From NCBI GenBank assembly GCA_963617205.1, contig CAVEOA010000008.1, positions 25,873 through 89,872 on the forward strand: 64,000 nucleotides of DNA, read 5' to 3'. Positions 16,151-25,041 of this stretch are shown here, one piece after another. The translations under genes and the position numbers were made by a program. Below the pieces are notes generated by a model. It was not told the origin of the DNA, made no database searches, and was given only the letters and a program-made list of their open reading frames with translations. Each line of letters starts with the position of its first letter. The stretch's first letter is position 1. The stretch is from UBA11524 sp963617205 (lineage in GTDB: Bacteria > Bacillota > Clostridia > Christensenellales > Aristaeellaceae).

Positions 16151-17545
16151 TCAGTGACTCTTGTGGAACAGCAGATGCTCGTAGCGATCCTTGTCGATGG
16201 AGCGCACCATGATTTCCAGCTCCTCATCGCCTAAGACCGTGTTGCGACCCTGCGCGTAGAGCTCCGCGACCATCTCGCGCAGTCGGACAATCAGCGGATC
16301 GGTCTTGGCAACCATCTCATCGCCCGTCAGGCGGAAGAAGCTGTTGAACCAGTGCGCGACGCCTGCGGTGCCGGATGTCGCGTCAACCGCAACAAGCGCC
16401 GGACGATTGAGAATCTTCGCGGTGTCGAAGATGTTGTAAATCTCCTCGTCCTTCAGCAGACCATCCGCATGGATGCCGGCACGCGTGACGTTGAAGTGAC
16501 GTCCGACAAACGGCTGACGCGGGCTGATTTCCAGACCGATTTCGCGCTCCATGTACTCGGCGATTTCTGTCACGGCGGTCAAATCCATGCCGTCAAGCGT
16601 GCCGCGCAGGGAGGCGTATTCAACGGCCATCGCCTCGAGCGGGCAGTTGCCGGTGCGTTCGCCGATGCCCAGCAGCGAGCAGTTGACGGACGAGCAGCCA
16701 TACATCCATGCAGTGCCGGCGTTGCTGACGACCTTGTAGAAGTCGTTGTGACCGTGCCACTCCAGCTGCTCGGACGGCACCATGGCGTAGTGATTCAGAC
16801 CATAGATGATGCCGGGCACGGAACGCGGCAGCGAGGCGCCGTAGTAGTGTACGCCGAAGCCCATCGTGTCGCAGGCGCGGATTTTAATCGGGATGCCAGC
16901 CTCCTTCGACAGCCTCATGAGCTCCTCTGCGAAGGGAAGCACAAAGCCGTAGAAGTCCGCACGGGTGATGTCCTCAAAGTGGCAGCGCGGACGGATGCCG
17001 CGGTCGAGCGCCGCCTTGACGATGCCCAGATACTTGTCCATCGCCTGCTTGCGCGTCAGGTGCATCTTCTTGAAGATGTGGTAGTCCGAGCAGGAAACGA
17101 GGATGCCGGTTTCCTTCACGCCGGCTGCCTTGACCAGCTCGAAGTCCTTCTCGTTTGCGCGAATCCATGTCGTGATTTCCGGAAACTCAAAGCCCAGATC
17201 CTGGCAGGCATGGAGCGCTTTCTTGTCCTTCTCCGTATAGAGGAAGAACTCCGACTGGCGCACGAGTCCCTTCGGACCGCCCAGACGATGCATGAGCTTG
17301 AACAGGTGCACAATCTGATCCACCGTGAACGGGCTGACGGACTGCTGACCGTCGCGGAAGGTCGTGTCGGTCATCCAGATTTCGTCCGGCATGTTCTCCG
17401 GCACGTGGCGCATGTTGAACGCCACCTTCGGAATGGACTCATAGTCGTAGAGCTCGCGGTACAGGTTCGGCTCCTCAACATCCTGCAGGCTGTACTGATA
17501 GCGGTTGATCATCAACAGGTTGGATTTCGGGTCAAACTCCAGCAT
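16151..17545 (-). CDS. DRE-TIM acyl-CoA acyltransferase (Re-citrate synthase / 2-isopropylmalate synthase type)
   Basis: 464 residues. The metal-binding signature TDTTFRDGQQS identifies the DRE-TIM metallolyase family; EWHGHNDF supplies the metal-ligand histidines, and GIGERTGNCPLEAM is the conserved glycine-rich segment. These enzymes condense acetyl-CoA with a 2-oxo acid. The C-terminus lacks a clear LeuA regulatory domain, and no leu genes are near. The GPKGLVRQSEFFLYT segment is reminiscent of anaerobic Re-type citrate synthases, which would feed glutamate synthesis. That assignment is from memory of the family, so 2-isopropylmalate or homocitrate synthase remains possible. ATG 17545 is chosen for its GGGAGG. 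The aminotransferase gene lies 123 bases upstream. Confidence 0.75.
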   Translation of the reverse strand: MLEFDPKSNLLMINRYQYSLQDVEEPNLYRELYDYESIPKVAFNMRHVPENMPDEIWMTDTTFRDGQQSVSPFTVDQIVHLFKLMHRLGGPKGLVRQSEFFLYTEKDKKALHACQDLGFEFPEITTWIRANEKDFELVKAAGVKETGILVSCSDYHIFKKMHLTRKQAMDKYLGIVKAALDRGIRPRCHFEDITRADFYGFVLPFAEELMRLSKEAGIPIKIRACDTMGFGVHYYGASLPRSVPGIIYGLNHYAMVPSEQLEWHGHNDFYKVVSNAGTAWMYGCSSVNCSLLGIGERTGNCPLEAMAVEYASLRGTLDGMDLTAVTEIAEYMEREIGLEISPRQPFVGRHFNVTRAGIHADGLLKDEEIYNIFDTAKILNRPALVAVDATSGTAGVAHWFNSFFRLTGDEMVAKTDPLIVRLREMVAELYAQGRNTVLGDEELEIMVRSIDKDRYEHLLFHKSH

Positions 17546-17668
17546 GATACGTTCCTCCCTTTTTTCAATAATATAATAAGGAAGAGAGCAATATGCTCGC
17601 ATACTGCCCTCCCGGTGTGATGCGTCTATGCATACAAATTGATGCAATTTTGATGCGGTTGAAAGGGC

Positions 17669-18868
17669 TTAGACGAGCCGACCGACAAATTCCTCGATGC
17701 GGCGCAGACCCTCCATGCATGTTTCCATGGCGACCGCGTAGCTCAGGCGGCAGAAGCCTTCCGCCTCGAAGGCGTTGCCCGGCACGACGGCGACATGCTT
17801 GTCCGCCAGCAGCAGCTCGGCGAACGTCTGACTGCAGTCGATAACGCGGCCGTTGTACTGCTTGCCGAGGATTTCCTTGATGTTCAGCATGAGGTAGAAC
17901 GCGCCCTGCGGCTTCATGCAGGACAGACCGCTGATGCTGTTGATCTTCTCGACCATGGCGTTGCGGCGCGCCTCGAACTGCGCAACCATGTCCGTCACGC
18001 ATTGCGGATCGCCCTGCAGCGCCTTCATCGAGGCGTACTGAGCGATGGCGTTGGCGTTGGACGTCGCGTGGGACTGGAAGCTCGTCATGGCGCAGATTTC
18101 GATGCGTGGACCCGCAACATAGCCGATGCGCCAGCCGGTCATGGCGTATGCTTTTGACATGCCGTTCACCACGAACGTCTGATTCTTGATGGCTTCGCCC
18201 AGCTCGGCGATGGACACATGCGTCAGCCCATCGTAGAGCAGCTTCTCATAGATTTCGTCGCTGACGACGTAGAACGGATGGCTGACCGCCAGGTCCGCCA
18301 CGAACTGCAGCTGCTCGCGTGACCAGACGGAGCCGTTCGGGTTGCTCGGGCTCGTCAGGATGATGGCCTTTGTGCGGCGCGTGACCTTTGCGGCGATGTC
18401 CTGCGACGTCGGAATGAAGTTGTTCTTCTCGTCCGACGGGATGAACACCGGCACGCCGCCTGCCATGCGCACCATTTCGGGGTACGATACCCAGCAGGGC
18501 GTCGGGATCAGCACCTCGTCGCCGGGGTCGATGATGCACTGGAAGATGGTATACAGGCTGTGCTTCGCGCCGGAGGAGACGATGATGTCAGACGGCGTGT
18601 AATGCAGGTGATTATCGCGTTCGAGCTTGTCGCAAATCGCCTGACGGAGCGCGACGGTGCCGGCAGCCGGCGTATAGCGCGTCATGCCGAGGTCGATGGC
18701 TTCCTTCGCGGCGTCGCAGATATAGGCAGGCGTCGGGAAATCCGGCTCACCTGCGCCAAAGCTGATGACATCCACACCGGCAGCCTTCATTTCCTTTGCA
18801 CGCGAATCGATGGCGAGCGTGGGGGAGGGTGCAATATTCTGACAGCGATGAGAAACAGACAGTGCCAT
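17669..18868 (-). CDS. Pyridoxal-phosphate aminotransferase, aspartate aminotransferase class I
   Basis: About 399 residues, fold type I. Visible landmarks are the FGAGEPDFPTP N-terminal segment, TSPSNPNGSVW, VSDEIYE with the aspartate that binds the pyridine nitrogen, and NGMSKAYAMTGWRIGY with the Schiff-base lysine. It most likely exchanges amino groups between aspartate, or an aromatic or branched amino acid, and 2-oxoglutarate. It precedes the DRE-TIM synthase on the same strand, consistent with amino-acid synthesis. ATG 18868 has AGGAGG seven bases before it; upstream in-frame starts overlap that site. A good promoter lies at 18970-18998. Confidence 0.9.
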   Translation of the reverse strand: MALSVSHRCQNIAPSPTLAIDSRAKEMKAAGVDVISFGAGEPDFPTPAYICDAAKEAIDLGMTRYTPAAGTVALRQAICDKLERDNHLHYTPSDIIVSSGAKHSLYTIFQCIIDPGDEVLIPTPCWVSYPEMVRMAGGVPVFIPSDEKNNFIPTSQDIAAKVTRRTKAIILTSPSNPNGSVWSREQLQFVADLAVSHPFYVVSDEIYEKLLYDGLTHVSIAELGEAIKNQTFVVNGMSKAYAMTGWRIGYVAGPRIEICAMTSFQSHATSNANAIAQYASMKALQGDPQCVTDMVAQFEARRNAMVEKINSISGLSCMKPQGAFYLMLNIKEILGKQYNGRVIDCSQTFAELLLADKHVAVVPGNAFEAEGFCRLSYAVAMETCMEGLRRIEEFVGRLV

Positions 18869-18969
18869 AACCATTCCTCCTGCATTCAAAGAGCTGATTT
18901 AATGCATTTTCATGGACTTCGCCATTGAAATCCAAACAGAAAAATGAAATCTGAGCGGATAACAAATTG

Positions 18970-18998
18970 ATTATATCTTCATATCGTAAAAAAATCAA
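18970..18998 (-). promoter_or_regulatory. SigA-type promoter for the aminotransferase gene
   Basis: Minus strand TTGATT (18993-18998), 17 bp, TATAAT (18970-18975), giving an untranslated leader of about 95 nt. Confidence 0.78.
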
Positions 18999-19053
18999 GT
19001 AAAAAAACGAGAAAAATGCATTGATGAATCAAATTCCTGCAAATCAGGAATGC

Positions 19054-19087
19054 AAAACGCCCGACATCGCGGTCTGCCGGGCGTTTT
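19054..19087 (-). terminator. Bidirectional hairpin terminator
   Basis: Perfect arms AAAACGCCCG (19054-19063) and CGGGCGTTTT (19078-19087). It directly follows the O-antigen-ligase-like gene on the minus strand, and it separates that gene from the aminotransferase promoter. Confidence 0.85.
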
Positions 19088-19106
19088 GGCTTGCATGATT
19101 CACTTT

Positions 19107-20669
19107 TTATTCCTTCATTTTGACTTTCGCTGCCGGCATGTAACCTTCCCCTGTGCAGCACAGCCCCAGCACGCAGTAAAACATCGGCGACACAAGGCAG
19201 ATGCTGAAGGTGAACATCGACTGCGTCAGGAAACCGACCGCCATCAGCGCCCACAGTAAGCTGCCGTGCTTCCGCGCATGATGAACCGCCGCCCAACAGA
19301 GCGCCAAGAACAGCACTGCCGCCGGAATGCCGCAGTTCACCGCGGTTTGCAGGAGCAGATTGTGCGGATTATCGAAGTTCTGCGTCAGATGTTGACTTGT
19401 TTCCCTCAGGTAGCTGCGGAAGGCGTAATAGAACGTGTCGGGACCTGTGCCGAAACACGGCGAACGCGTGGACAAATCAGCCGTCATCCGCCATACGCCC
19501 AGCCGCTCGGAACCGAACGAATCCTGCGCGCGCCCGTGCAGCGTCTCCTGTAACTCCCACAGCCAGCTTCCCTCTGCTGCCGGCAGGACGTACACAAGCG
19601 TCAGCGCGACGGCCAGCACACCGCACGTCAGCGCAATCAGCCATTTCCATTTCACCTCTGCCAGCGGATGACGGCGAAGCAGAATCGACGCGGTAAGCGC
19701 AAGCATCCCTGCGAGCAGCAGAAGCAATGCCGCAGCGCTCGCCGTCAGCATGATGTCCTCCGAGCCGTCCAGCCACGGCAGCAGCACGCTCTTGCGCAGC
19801 GCGGCGAGCAGCAGCACCATGCCAAGCACCAGCGCTGTCCCTGCGCGGCAGTCCGGTCGGCGCATCGACAGCGCGATGAGGAGGAGCAGCGTTACGCCGA
19901 GCGCAATCAGCCCGCTCTGCACCTCCATGCACAGCAGGAGCAGCACGCCGAGCAGACCGCCAGTCAGGTGGATATGCCGATGCTCTCCGCCGAGGACGAA
20001 GCTGCCCAGCAGTCCCGGCATCAACAGGCAGAGCCACGCGCTGACCATATCGATATTGCCAAGCGTCCCCTGAAACTCGTAGTTTGTGCGGATGCTCCGT
20101 CCGCTCGGGAACAGATTAAGCGGATTCAGCCCTGCGTACTGCATCAGCACAATCAATGCGTACGCCGCGACCGAGATGCTGCACGCGCTCAGCACCCACG
20201 AGGTGCGCACAGGCAGCTGGCTCAGGCTGAGGAAAATCAGCAGATAGCAAACGAGGGTGATCAGCCCTTCGTACCGTTCAGCACCCCAGATGACGGCGGA
20301 CACATGCCGCGCATTCTCCGTATCCGCCCATGTGCCGAACCGTGCGGACAGGCACAGCCACGCGCCGTACGCGAATGCAATGCCAGGCGGCACCGTCATG
20401 CGAGGATGCTGCCGCCGGATGAGCCGCCAGATCAGCACGGCAAGCACCGTCACGGCGGTCAGGACAAGCATCCCGTCCCATTTGGCGCGGGTGAGGTTGC
20501 TGTAGCTCTGCGGCGTCATGTCCAGCAGTGCCTGAAGCACGGGCACCTCGCCGGAATCGAGCGCCGCAAGCGTGTTTTTTTCGCCCAGCAGCCAGAAGGG
20601 GAAGACTGCCAGCCACAGGGCGGCAATCATCGTCGGAACGTTGGCGAAACACCGTCTTTTTTCGGTCAT
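19107..20669 (-). CDS. O-antigen ligase / Wzy-like polymerase family membrane protein
   Basis: About 520 residues with roughly a dozen hydrophobic segments. A long extracytoplasmic loop holds RLGVWRMTADLSTRSPCFG ... NFDNPHNLLLQ, the diagnostic region of the Wzy_C/O-antigen ligase superfamily (conserved Arg and His in the loop). In Gram-positive bacteria such proteins polymerise or ligate surface polysaccharides. I use ATG 20669, with GAGG five bases upstream; a GTG two codons earlier is possible. It is 55 bases downstream of recR and may be read from the ybaB-recR transcript. Confidence 0.8.
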   Translation of the reverse strand: MTEKRRCFANVPTMIAALWLAVFPFWLLGEKNTLAALDSGEVPVLQALLDMTPQSYSNLTRAKWDGMLVLTAVTVLAVLIWRLIRRQHPRMTVPPGIAFAYGAWLCLSARFGTWADTENARHVSAVIWGAERYEGLITLVCYLLIFLSLSQLPVRTSWVLSACSISVAAYALIVLMQYAGLNPLNLFPSGRSIRTNYEFQGTLGNIDMVSAWLCLLMPGLLGSFVLGGEHRHIHLTGGLLGVLLLLCMEVQSGLIALGVTLLLLIALSMRRPDCRAGTALVLGMVLLLAALRKSVLLPWLDGSEDIMLTASAAALLLLLAGMLALTASILLRRHPLAEVKWKWLIALTCGVLAVALTLVYVLPAAEGSWLWELQETLHGRAQDSFGSERLGVWRMTADLSTRSPCFGTGPDTFYYAFRSYLRETSQHLTQNFDNPHNLLLQTAVNCGIPAAVLFLALCWAAVHHARKHGSLLWALMAVGFLTQSMFTFSICLVSPMFYCVLGLCCTGEGYMPAAKVKMKE

Positions 20670-20724
20670 AGGCACCTCATTAGCAAAGCAGGCAATACCG
20701 CGCGCTTGCGATATTGCCTGAATG

Positions 20725-21324
20725 TTACAATTCTCTTCTGCCCTCCATGGCTTTTGAGAGCGTTACCTCATCGGCGTATTCGAGGTCGCTGCCGACCGGT
20801 ACGCCGTGCGCGATGCGGGTGCATTTGATGCCCATCGGCTTAATCAGCCGCGCAATGTAGGTCGCGGTTGCCTCGCCCTCGATATCGGGATTTGTCGCGA
20901 GGATGACCTCGGTGACCTTCTCCGTCCGCAGGCGCGCCATCAGCTCCCTGATGCGGATGTCATCCGGTCCGACGCCGTCCATGGGCGACAGCGTACCGTG
21001 CAGGACATGATACAGCCCGTGATAGTCGTGCATACGCTCCATCGCGGCGACATCACGCGGGTCGCGCACGACGCAAATCTGCCCGTTGTGGCGCTCCTCA
21101 TTCGCACAGACGGCGCACTTTTCCGCAGATGCAAAATTGCCGCACTGCTCGCAGTAGCGGATGGCCTTGCGCCCCTGCCAGATGGCGGCTGCCAGCGCGT
21201 GCACCTCATCCAGCGGCAGCCCGACGATGTAATACGCCAGACGCGTTGCCGTCTTCTGACCGATGCCGGGCAGGCGGGAGAGCTCCGACACCATCCGCTC
21301 AATCGGTTCAATTTGTCCTGACAT
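20725..21324 (-). CDS. recR: Recombination mediator protein RecR
   Basis: 199 residues, the family length. The N-terminal helix-hairpin-helix region contains LSRLPGIGQKTATRLA; the four-cysteine zinc finger is CEQCGNF ... CAVC; and a Toprim domain starts at ICVVRDPRDV and includes LATNPDIEGEATA. RecR works with RecO/RecF to load RecA at gaps and breaks. Its start overlaps the ybaB stop by one base. This ybaB-recR pairing is widely conserved; the usual upstream dnaX is not here. Confidence 0.96.
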   Translation of the reverse strand: MSGQIEPIERMVSELSRLPGIGQKTATRLAYYIVGLPLDEVHALAAAIWQGRKAIRYCEQCGNFASAEKCAVCANEERHNGQICVVRDPRDVAAMERMHDYHGLYHVLHGTLSPMDGVGPDDIRIRELMARLRTEKVTEVILATNPDIEGEATATYIARLIKPMGIKCTRIAHGVPVGSDLEYADEVTLSKAMEGRREL

Positions 21325-21668
21325 CAGAACAGACCGCCCATACCGCCCATGCCGGGCGCCATTTTGCCCATGGTTGCCTCACGGTTCGCCTCGCCCTTGC
21401 GAAGCGCCTCGTTGACGGCGGCGATGATCAGATCCTGCAGCATTTCGACATCCTCGGGGTCAACGACCGTGGGGTCGATGGTCAGGGAGAGCAGCTCGCG
21501 CTTGCCACTGACCTTGACGGACACGACGCCGCCGCCGGATTGCGCTTCATACTCCTGCGCATCGAGCTTTTCCTGCGCTTCGGTCATGGCCTGCTGCATT
21601 TTTTGTGCCTGACGCATCAGCTGCTGCATGTTTGCGCCGCCGCCGAAGCCGAAATTCTGTCTTGCCAT
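21324..21668 (-). CDS. ybaB: YbaB/EbfC family nucleoid-associated protein
   Basis: 114 residues. A glycine-rich N-terminus precedes MQQLMRQAQKMQQAM, the amphipathic helix typical of YbaB, followed by a beta-hairpin core (VVSVKVSGKREL) and VDPEDVEMLQDLIIAAVNEA. These proteins form dimers that bind DNA. The C-terminal Met/Gly-rich tail MGKMAPGMGGMGGLF is also a family trait. ATG 21668 with AGGAGG is preferred to the frame start at 21686. The 115 bases upstream, to 21783, hold no gene; at best a weak TTGCAA-17-TGCAAT promoter can be proposed there. Confidence 0.93.
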   Translation of the reverse strand: MARQNFGFGGGANMQQLMRQAQKMQQAMTEAQEKLDAQEYEAQSGGGVVSVKVSGKRELLSLTIDPTVVDPEDVEMLQDLIIAAVNEALRKGEANREATMGKMAPGMGGMGGLF

Positions 21669-21783
21669 TGTTGAGTTCCTCCTCATTGTTTATGGATGAT
21701 AGATCATTGCATGATTTCCCTGCACCCTTTGCAATGCACTTTTTCATCGCGGTCGGGGAATGCGGGTCGTTATGTGGCTTGCC

Positions 21784-22512
21784 TTAAATCTTTCGGATAT
21801 CAAGATTTCCTGAAACCGTGGTCACCCTGACGGTAGGTGCGCCGTCAACGATGGATACCCCATCCGTCAGCATTCTGCCGGAAACGGAGCGCAGAATCGC
21901 ATCGCACTGCTCCGAGGGAATCTCCAGCCCGATGCTGCCCGACACCGACGCCGCCTTGAAGCTCGTGAACATGTCCGTAAACGAGAGCATCGCGCCGCGG
22001 CTGACCGACGAGAGCGAAACATTGCTGAAGGACAGATGCTCCAGGCAGAGCGCGCCGGTCGTCGTGAAGAGAGAGCAATTCTGACCGCGCAGGTCGTTGC
22101 CGGCAATGTCGCCGCCGTTTTTGACGGACAGGCTCAGGCTGTTTACGTCCGAGAGCATGACGAAGCCGGACAGCGATTCAACGGACAGGTCGCTGACCGA
22201 CAGACCGCGAATGTGAATGCTGCCGGAGGTCGTCCGCAGCTCCACGCGCCCCTTCCACGAGCGCGGTACGCGCACCGTTGCCTGAAGCCACCGCGCACTC
22301 AGCGGCAGCGGCGATAAGGCGGCAGGCGACTGGTCCATCGTGAGCGTATCGCCGTTTTGCGTCAGGGTAATTGCCTTCATGTCGTGGTCATCGCCGGACG
22401 CCATGATCTGAATTTCCTGCGTGTCATCCGCATAAACCTCCAGCAGGGTGCCGGAGAGGTGGATGACCAGCTGCGTAATCGTCAGCGCCGGAAAGGAAGA
22501 GCGGGTATTCAT
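21784..22512 (-). CDS. DUF4097-type beta-solenoid protein
   Basis: 242 residues rich in short beta strands with a recurring S-x-S-G pattern (LRTTSGSIHIRGLSVS, VESLSGFVMLS, ASVSGSIGLEIP, TTVSGNLDIRK). This is characteristic of the DUF4097/putative-adhesin right-handed beta-solenoid. There is no signal peptide or membrane anchor, so the protein is probably cytoplasmic or a partner of a membrane protein, and its function is unknown. GGAGGTG lies before the ATG, and the promoter at 22539-22567 drives it. Confidence 0.75.
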   Translation of the reverse strand: MNTRSSFPALTITQLVIHLSGTLLEVYADDTQEIQIMASGDDHDMKAITLTQNGDTLTMDQSPAALSPLPLSARWLQATVRVPRSWKGRVELRTTSGSIHIRGLSVSDLSVESLSGFVMLSDVNSLSLSVKNGGDIAGNDLRGQNCSLFTTTGALCLEHLSFSNVSLSSVSRGAMLSFTDMFTSFKAASVSGSIGLEIPSEQCDAILRSVSGRMLTDGVSIVDGAPTVRVTTVSGNLDIRKI

Positions 22513-22538
22513 GCGCGTTCACCTCCGTCATGTATTCC

Positions 22539-22567
22539 ATCATAGCACGTTTTTCATTTGCTTGCAA
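22539..22567 (-). promoter_or_regulatory. SigA-type promoter for the DUF4097 gene
   Basis: Minus strand TTGCAA (22562-22567), 17 bp, TATGAT (22539-22544) with an extended TG. The -35 lies 9 bases before the 3' end of the topoisomerase A gene. Confidence 0.72.
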
Positions 22568-22575
22568 GTATCGCT

Positions 22576-25038
22576 TTATTCCAGCAGCACCGCGCCGGTT
22601 ACGACGTCGTCCATCAGGGCAATCAGCAGCGGAAGACCGCGATCCTGCTTGCCCTGCAGGCGAATTGCGTCCTTTTCCAGCGTTGTCGGCGGCGTTCGCA
22701 TCTGCGTGACGCGGATGAGGTGGTCGCCCTCGGACAGGCGAACGATGCCGGCGAGGCACTGTCCGTTGCTGCCGTTCTTATTAAAGTAGAAGGACTTGAC
22801 ACCCTTGCCGTTGCGGTTCTGCCGCTCGAAATCAACGGACAGCAGGCGCTTGCCGTAACCGCGGTCGGTCAGCAGGACAATCTGGTCGTTTTCCCGCAGC
22901 TGCTCGCACCAGATGACCTCGTCATCCTCATCGACCTGCATGCAGCGCACCCCGGCGGCGGCACGCCCCTGCACGGGAATGCTCTCCAGCGCAAAGCGGA
23001 TGCACTGCCCCTTCCGGCTGAACATCAGCAGGTCATCGCGGCTGGCGGCAGGCAGGATGGTCAGCAGGCTGTCATCCTTTTTGATGGTGACGGCGGCGAA
23101 TTTTTTGCTGCGGACATCGTACTCTGCCGCGGCGGTTCGCTTGACCATGCCCTGACGCGTTACGAACAGCAAATCCGGCAGGTGCGCGATATCGACCATG
23201 CGCGTGCAGGTCATCCACAGCGCCTTTTCGCCGTCCTCCAGCCCGACAAGCAAGCCGGACAGCAGCTGACCGCGGTCCTTGGGCTTCACCTCGTTGAGCG
23301 ATGCGACCGGCAGCTGATAGCAGTTGCCGTGATTCGTGAAAATCAGCAGCGTTTCATCCGTGCGCGACATGAAGAGGAAGTCGGCGTATTCGTTTTCGTC
23401 CTCCGCACGGGTCGGCAGCGGCGTTTTCCTGTATACGGCCGGATTCATCCGCTTGAGCTGACCGCTGCCGGTAAAGGCGACAATGGTCTCCTCGGGCACG
23501 TTTTTTTCCTCCTCTTCAACGGGGGATTCGTCTGCATCCTCGATGCTCGTCCTGCGCGGGTCGCCATACTCCTCGGCGATTTCCTTAAGCTCCTTCGCGA
23601 TGACGGCAAGCAGCTTCTTTTCGCTCTTGAGGATGCCCTCGAGCTTGTCAATGAGCTTCAGGATGTCCTCGTATTCCTTGCGCAGCGCGAGAATTTCGAG
23701 ATTCGTCAGCCGCTGCAGGCGCATGTCCAGAATCGCCTGTGCCTGCACCTCGCTGAGCGCGAACCGCTCCATCAGGCGCGTCTTGGCTTCCTTCGGGTTC
23801 TTGGAGGCGCGGATGAGCGCGATGACCTCGTCGAGGTTGTCCACGGCAATCATCAGACCCTGCAAAATGTGCGCCCGTGCCTTCGCCTGATTGAGGTCGT
23901 ACGCCGTGCGGCGCGATACGACATTCTTCTGATGGCGGATGAAATGCATGAGCATGGTTTTGAGCCCCATCTGCACGGGCTTGCCGTCGGCAATGGCGAC
24001 CATGTTCACGCCGAAGGTGACCTGCAAATCAGAATACTTGTAGAGAAGCTTCAAAATCTTGTCGGCATCGGCGTCCTTCTTCAGCTCGATGACGGCGCGC
24101 ATGCCCTCGCGGTCGGATTCATCGCGGATGTCGTAGATGTTGCCAAGCTGCCCTTTTTTCTCCTCCGTGAGCTTCAGGATTTTCTCGAGCATCGCCGCCT
24201 TGTTGACCATGTACGGCACCTCGGTGATGACGAGCAGCTTACGCCCTGCGATGCCGTCCTCCACATGCACGCTTGCACGCAGGGACAGCTTCGAGCGGCC
24301 TGTTTCGTAGCCCTTGCGGATCTCTTCATTGCGAACGAGCACGCCGCCGGTCGGAAAGTCCGGACCGGGGATGATTTTCATCAGCTCATCCAGCGAAATG
24401 TCCGGATTGTCAATGATCGCCAGCGCCGCGCGGATGCTTTCGCCGAGGTTGTGCGGCGGAATATTCGTCGCCAGACCGACCGCGATGCCGCTTGCGCCGT
24501 TCACCAGCAGATTCGGGAAGCGCGCCGGCAGCATGTCCGGCTCCTTGAGCGTATCATCGAAGTTCAGTCGGAAGGGCACGGTGTCCTTTTCGATATCGCG
24601 CAGCATCAGCAGCGCCAGCGGCGTCATGCGCGCCTCCGTGTAACGCATGGCGGCAGCGCTGTCGCCGTCAATCGAGCCGAAATTGCCGTGACCATCGACC
24701 ATCGTGCCGCGCATGGAGAAGTCCTGCGCCATGCGGACGAGCGCATCATACACGGAGGAATCGCCGTGCGGATGATATTTGCCTAAGCAGTCGCCGACGA
24801 TGCGGGCGCACTTGCGGTGCGGCTTGTCCGGCGTCGTGCCCAGCTCCATCATGGTATACAGGATGCGGCGCTGCACGGGCTTGAGCCCGTCCTCCACACG
24901 CGGGAGCGCGCGCTCCAGAATGACGTGCTCCGCGTAGGGCATCATGGACTGATGCATGACGTCCTCAACGGTCGTTTGCAGGATTCGGGAAGGGTCGTCC
25001 TTGGGAATCGGGCGGTTGTCGCTTGTTTTCTTCGCCAT
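22576..25038 (-). CDS. Type IIA DNA topoisomerase subunit A (ParC-like)
   Basis: 820 residues. The breakage-reunion domain is complete: ALPRVEDGLKPVQRRIL, GKYHPHGDSSVYDALVRMAQ, and the catalytic tyrosine Tyr133 in AAAMRYTEARMT. A coiled-coil tower and six-bladed C-terminal beta-propeller follow. At the place where gyrase carries its QRRGGKG GyrA-box I find RKTPLPTRAEDENEY, so the hallmark of gyrase is missing. It is therefore more likely topoisomerase IV-like (decatenation) than gyrase. It starts three bases after the B-subunit stop, so the subunits are cotranscribed. Confidence 0.88.
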   Translation of the reverse strand: MAKKTSDNRPIPKDDPSRILQTTVEDVMHQSMMPYAEHVILERALPRVEDGLKPVQRRILYTMMELGTTPDKPHRKCARIVGDCLGKYHPHGDSSVYDALVRMAQDFSMRGTMVDGHGNFGSIDGDSAAAMRYTEARMTPLALLMLRDIEKDTVPFRLNFDDTLKEPDMLPARFPNLLVNGASGIAVGLATNIPPHNLGESIRAALAIIDNPDISLDELMKIIPGPDFPTGGVLVRNEEIRKGYETGRSKLSLRASVHVEDGIAGRKLLVITEVPYMVNKAAMLEKILKLTEEKKGQLGNIYDIRDESDREGMRAVIELKKDADADKILKLLYKYSDLQVTFGVNMVAIADGKPVQMGLKTMLMHFIRHQKNVVSRRTAYDLNQAKARAHILQGLMIAVDNLDEVIALIRASKNPKEAKTRLMERFALSEVQAQAILDMRLQRLTNLEILALRKEYEDILKLIDKLEGILKSEKKLLAVIAKELKEIAEEYGDPRRTSIEDADESPVEEEEKNVPEETIVAFTGSGQLKRMNPAVYRKTPLPTRAEDENEYADFLFMSRTDETLLIFTNHGNCYQLPVASLNEVKPKDRGQLLSGLLVGLEDGEKALWMTCTRMVDIAHLPDLLFVTRQGMVKRTAAAEYDVRSKKFAAVTIKKDDSLLTILPAASRDDLLMFSRKGQCIRFALESIPVQGRAAAGVRCMQVDEDDEVIWCEQLRENDQIVLLTDRGYGKRLLSVDFERQNRNGKGVKSFYFNKNGSNGQCLAGIVRLSEGDHLIRVTQMRTPPTTLEKDAIRLQGKQDRGLPLLIALMDDVVTGAVLLE

Positions 25039-25041
25039 GGC

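Noticed and set aside
22558..24786. A 742-codon plus-strand frame opposite the topoisomerase A gene
   Set aside because: It is the reverse of a highly conserved essential gene and has no ribosome site or recognisable domain.
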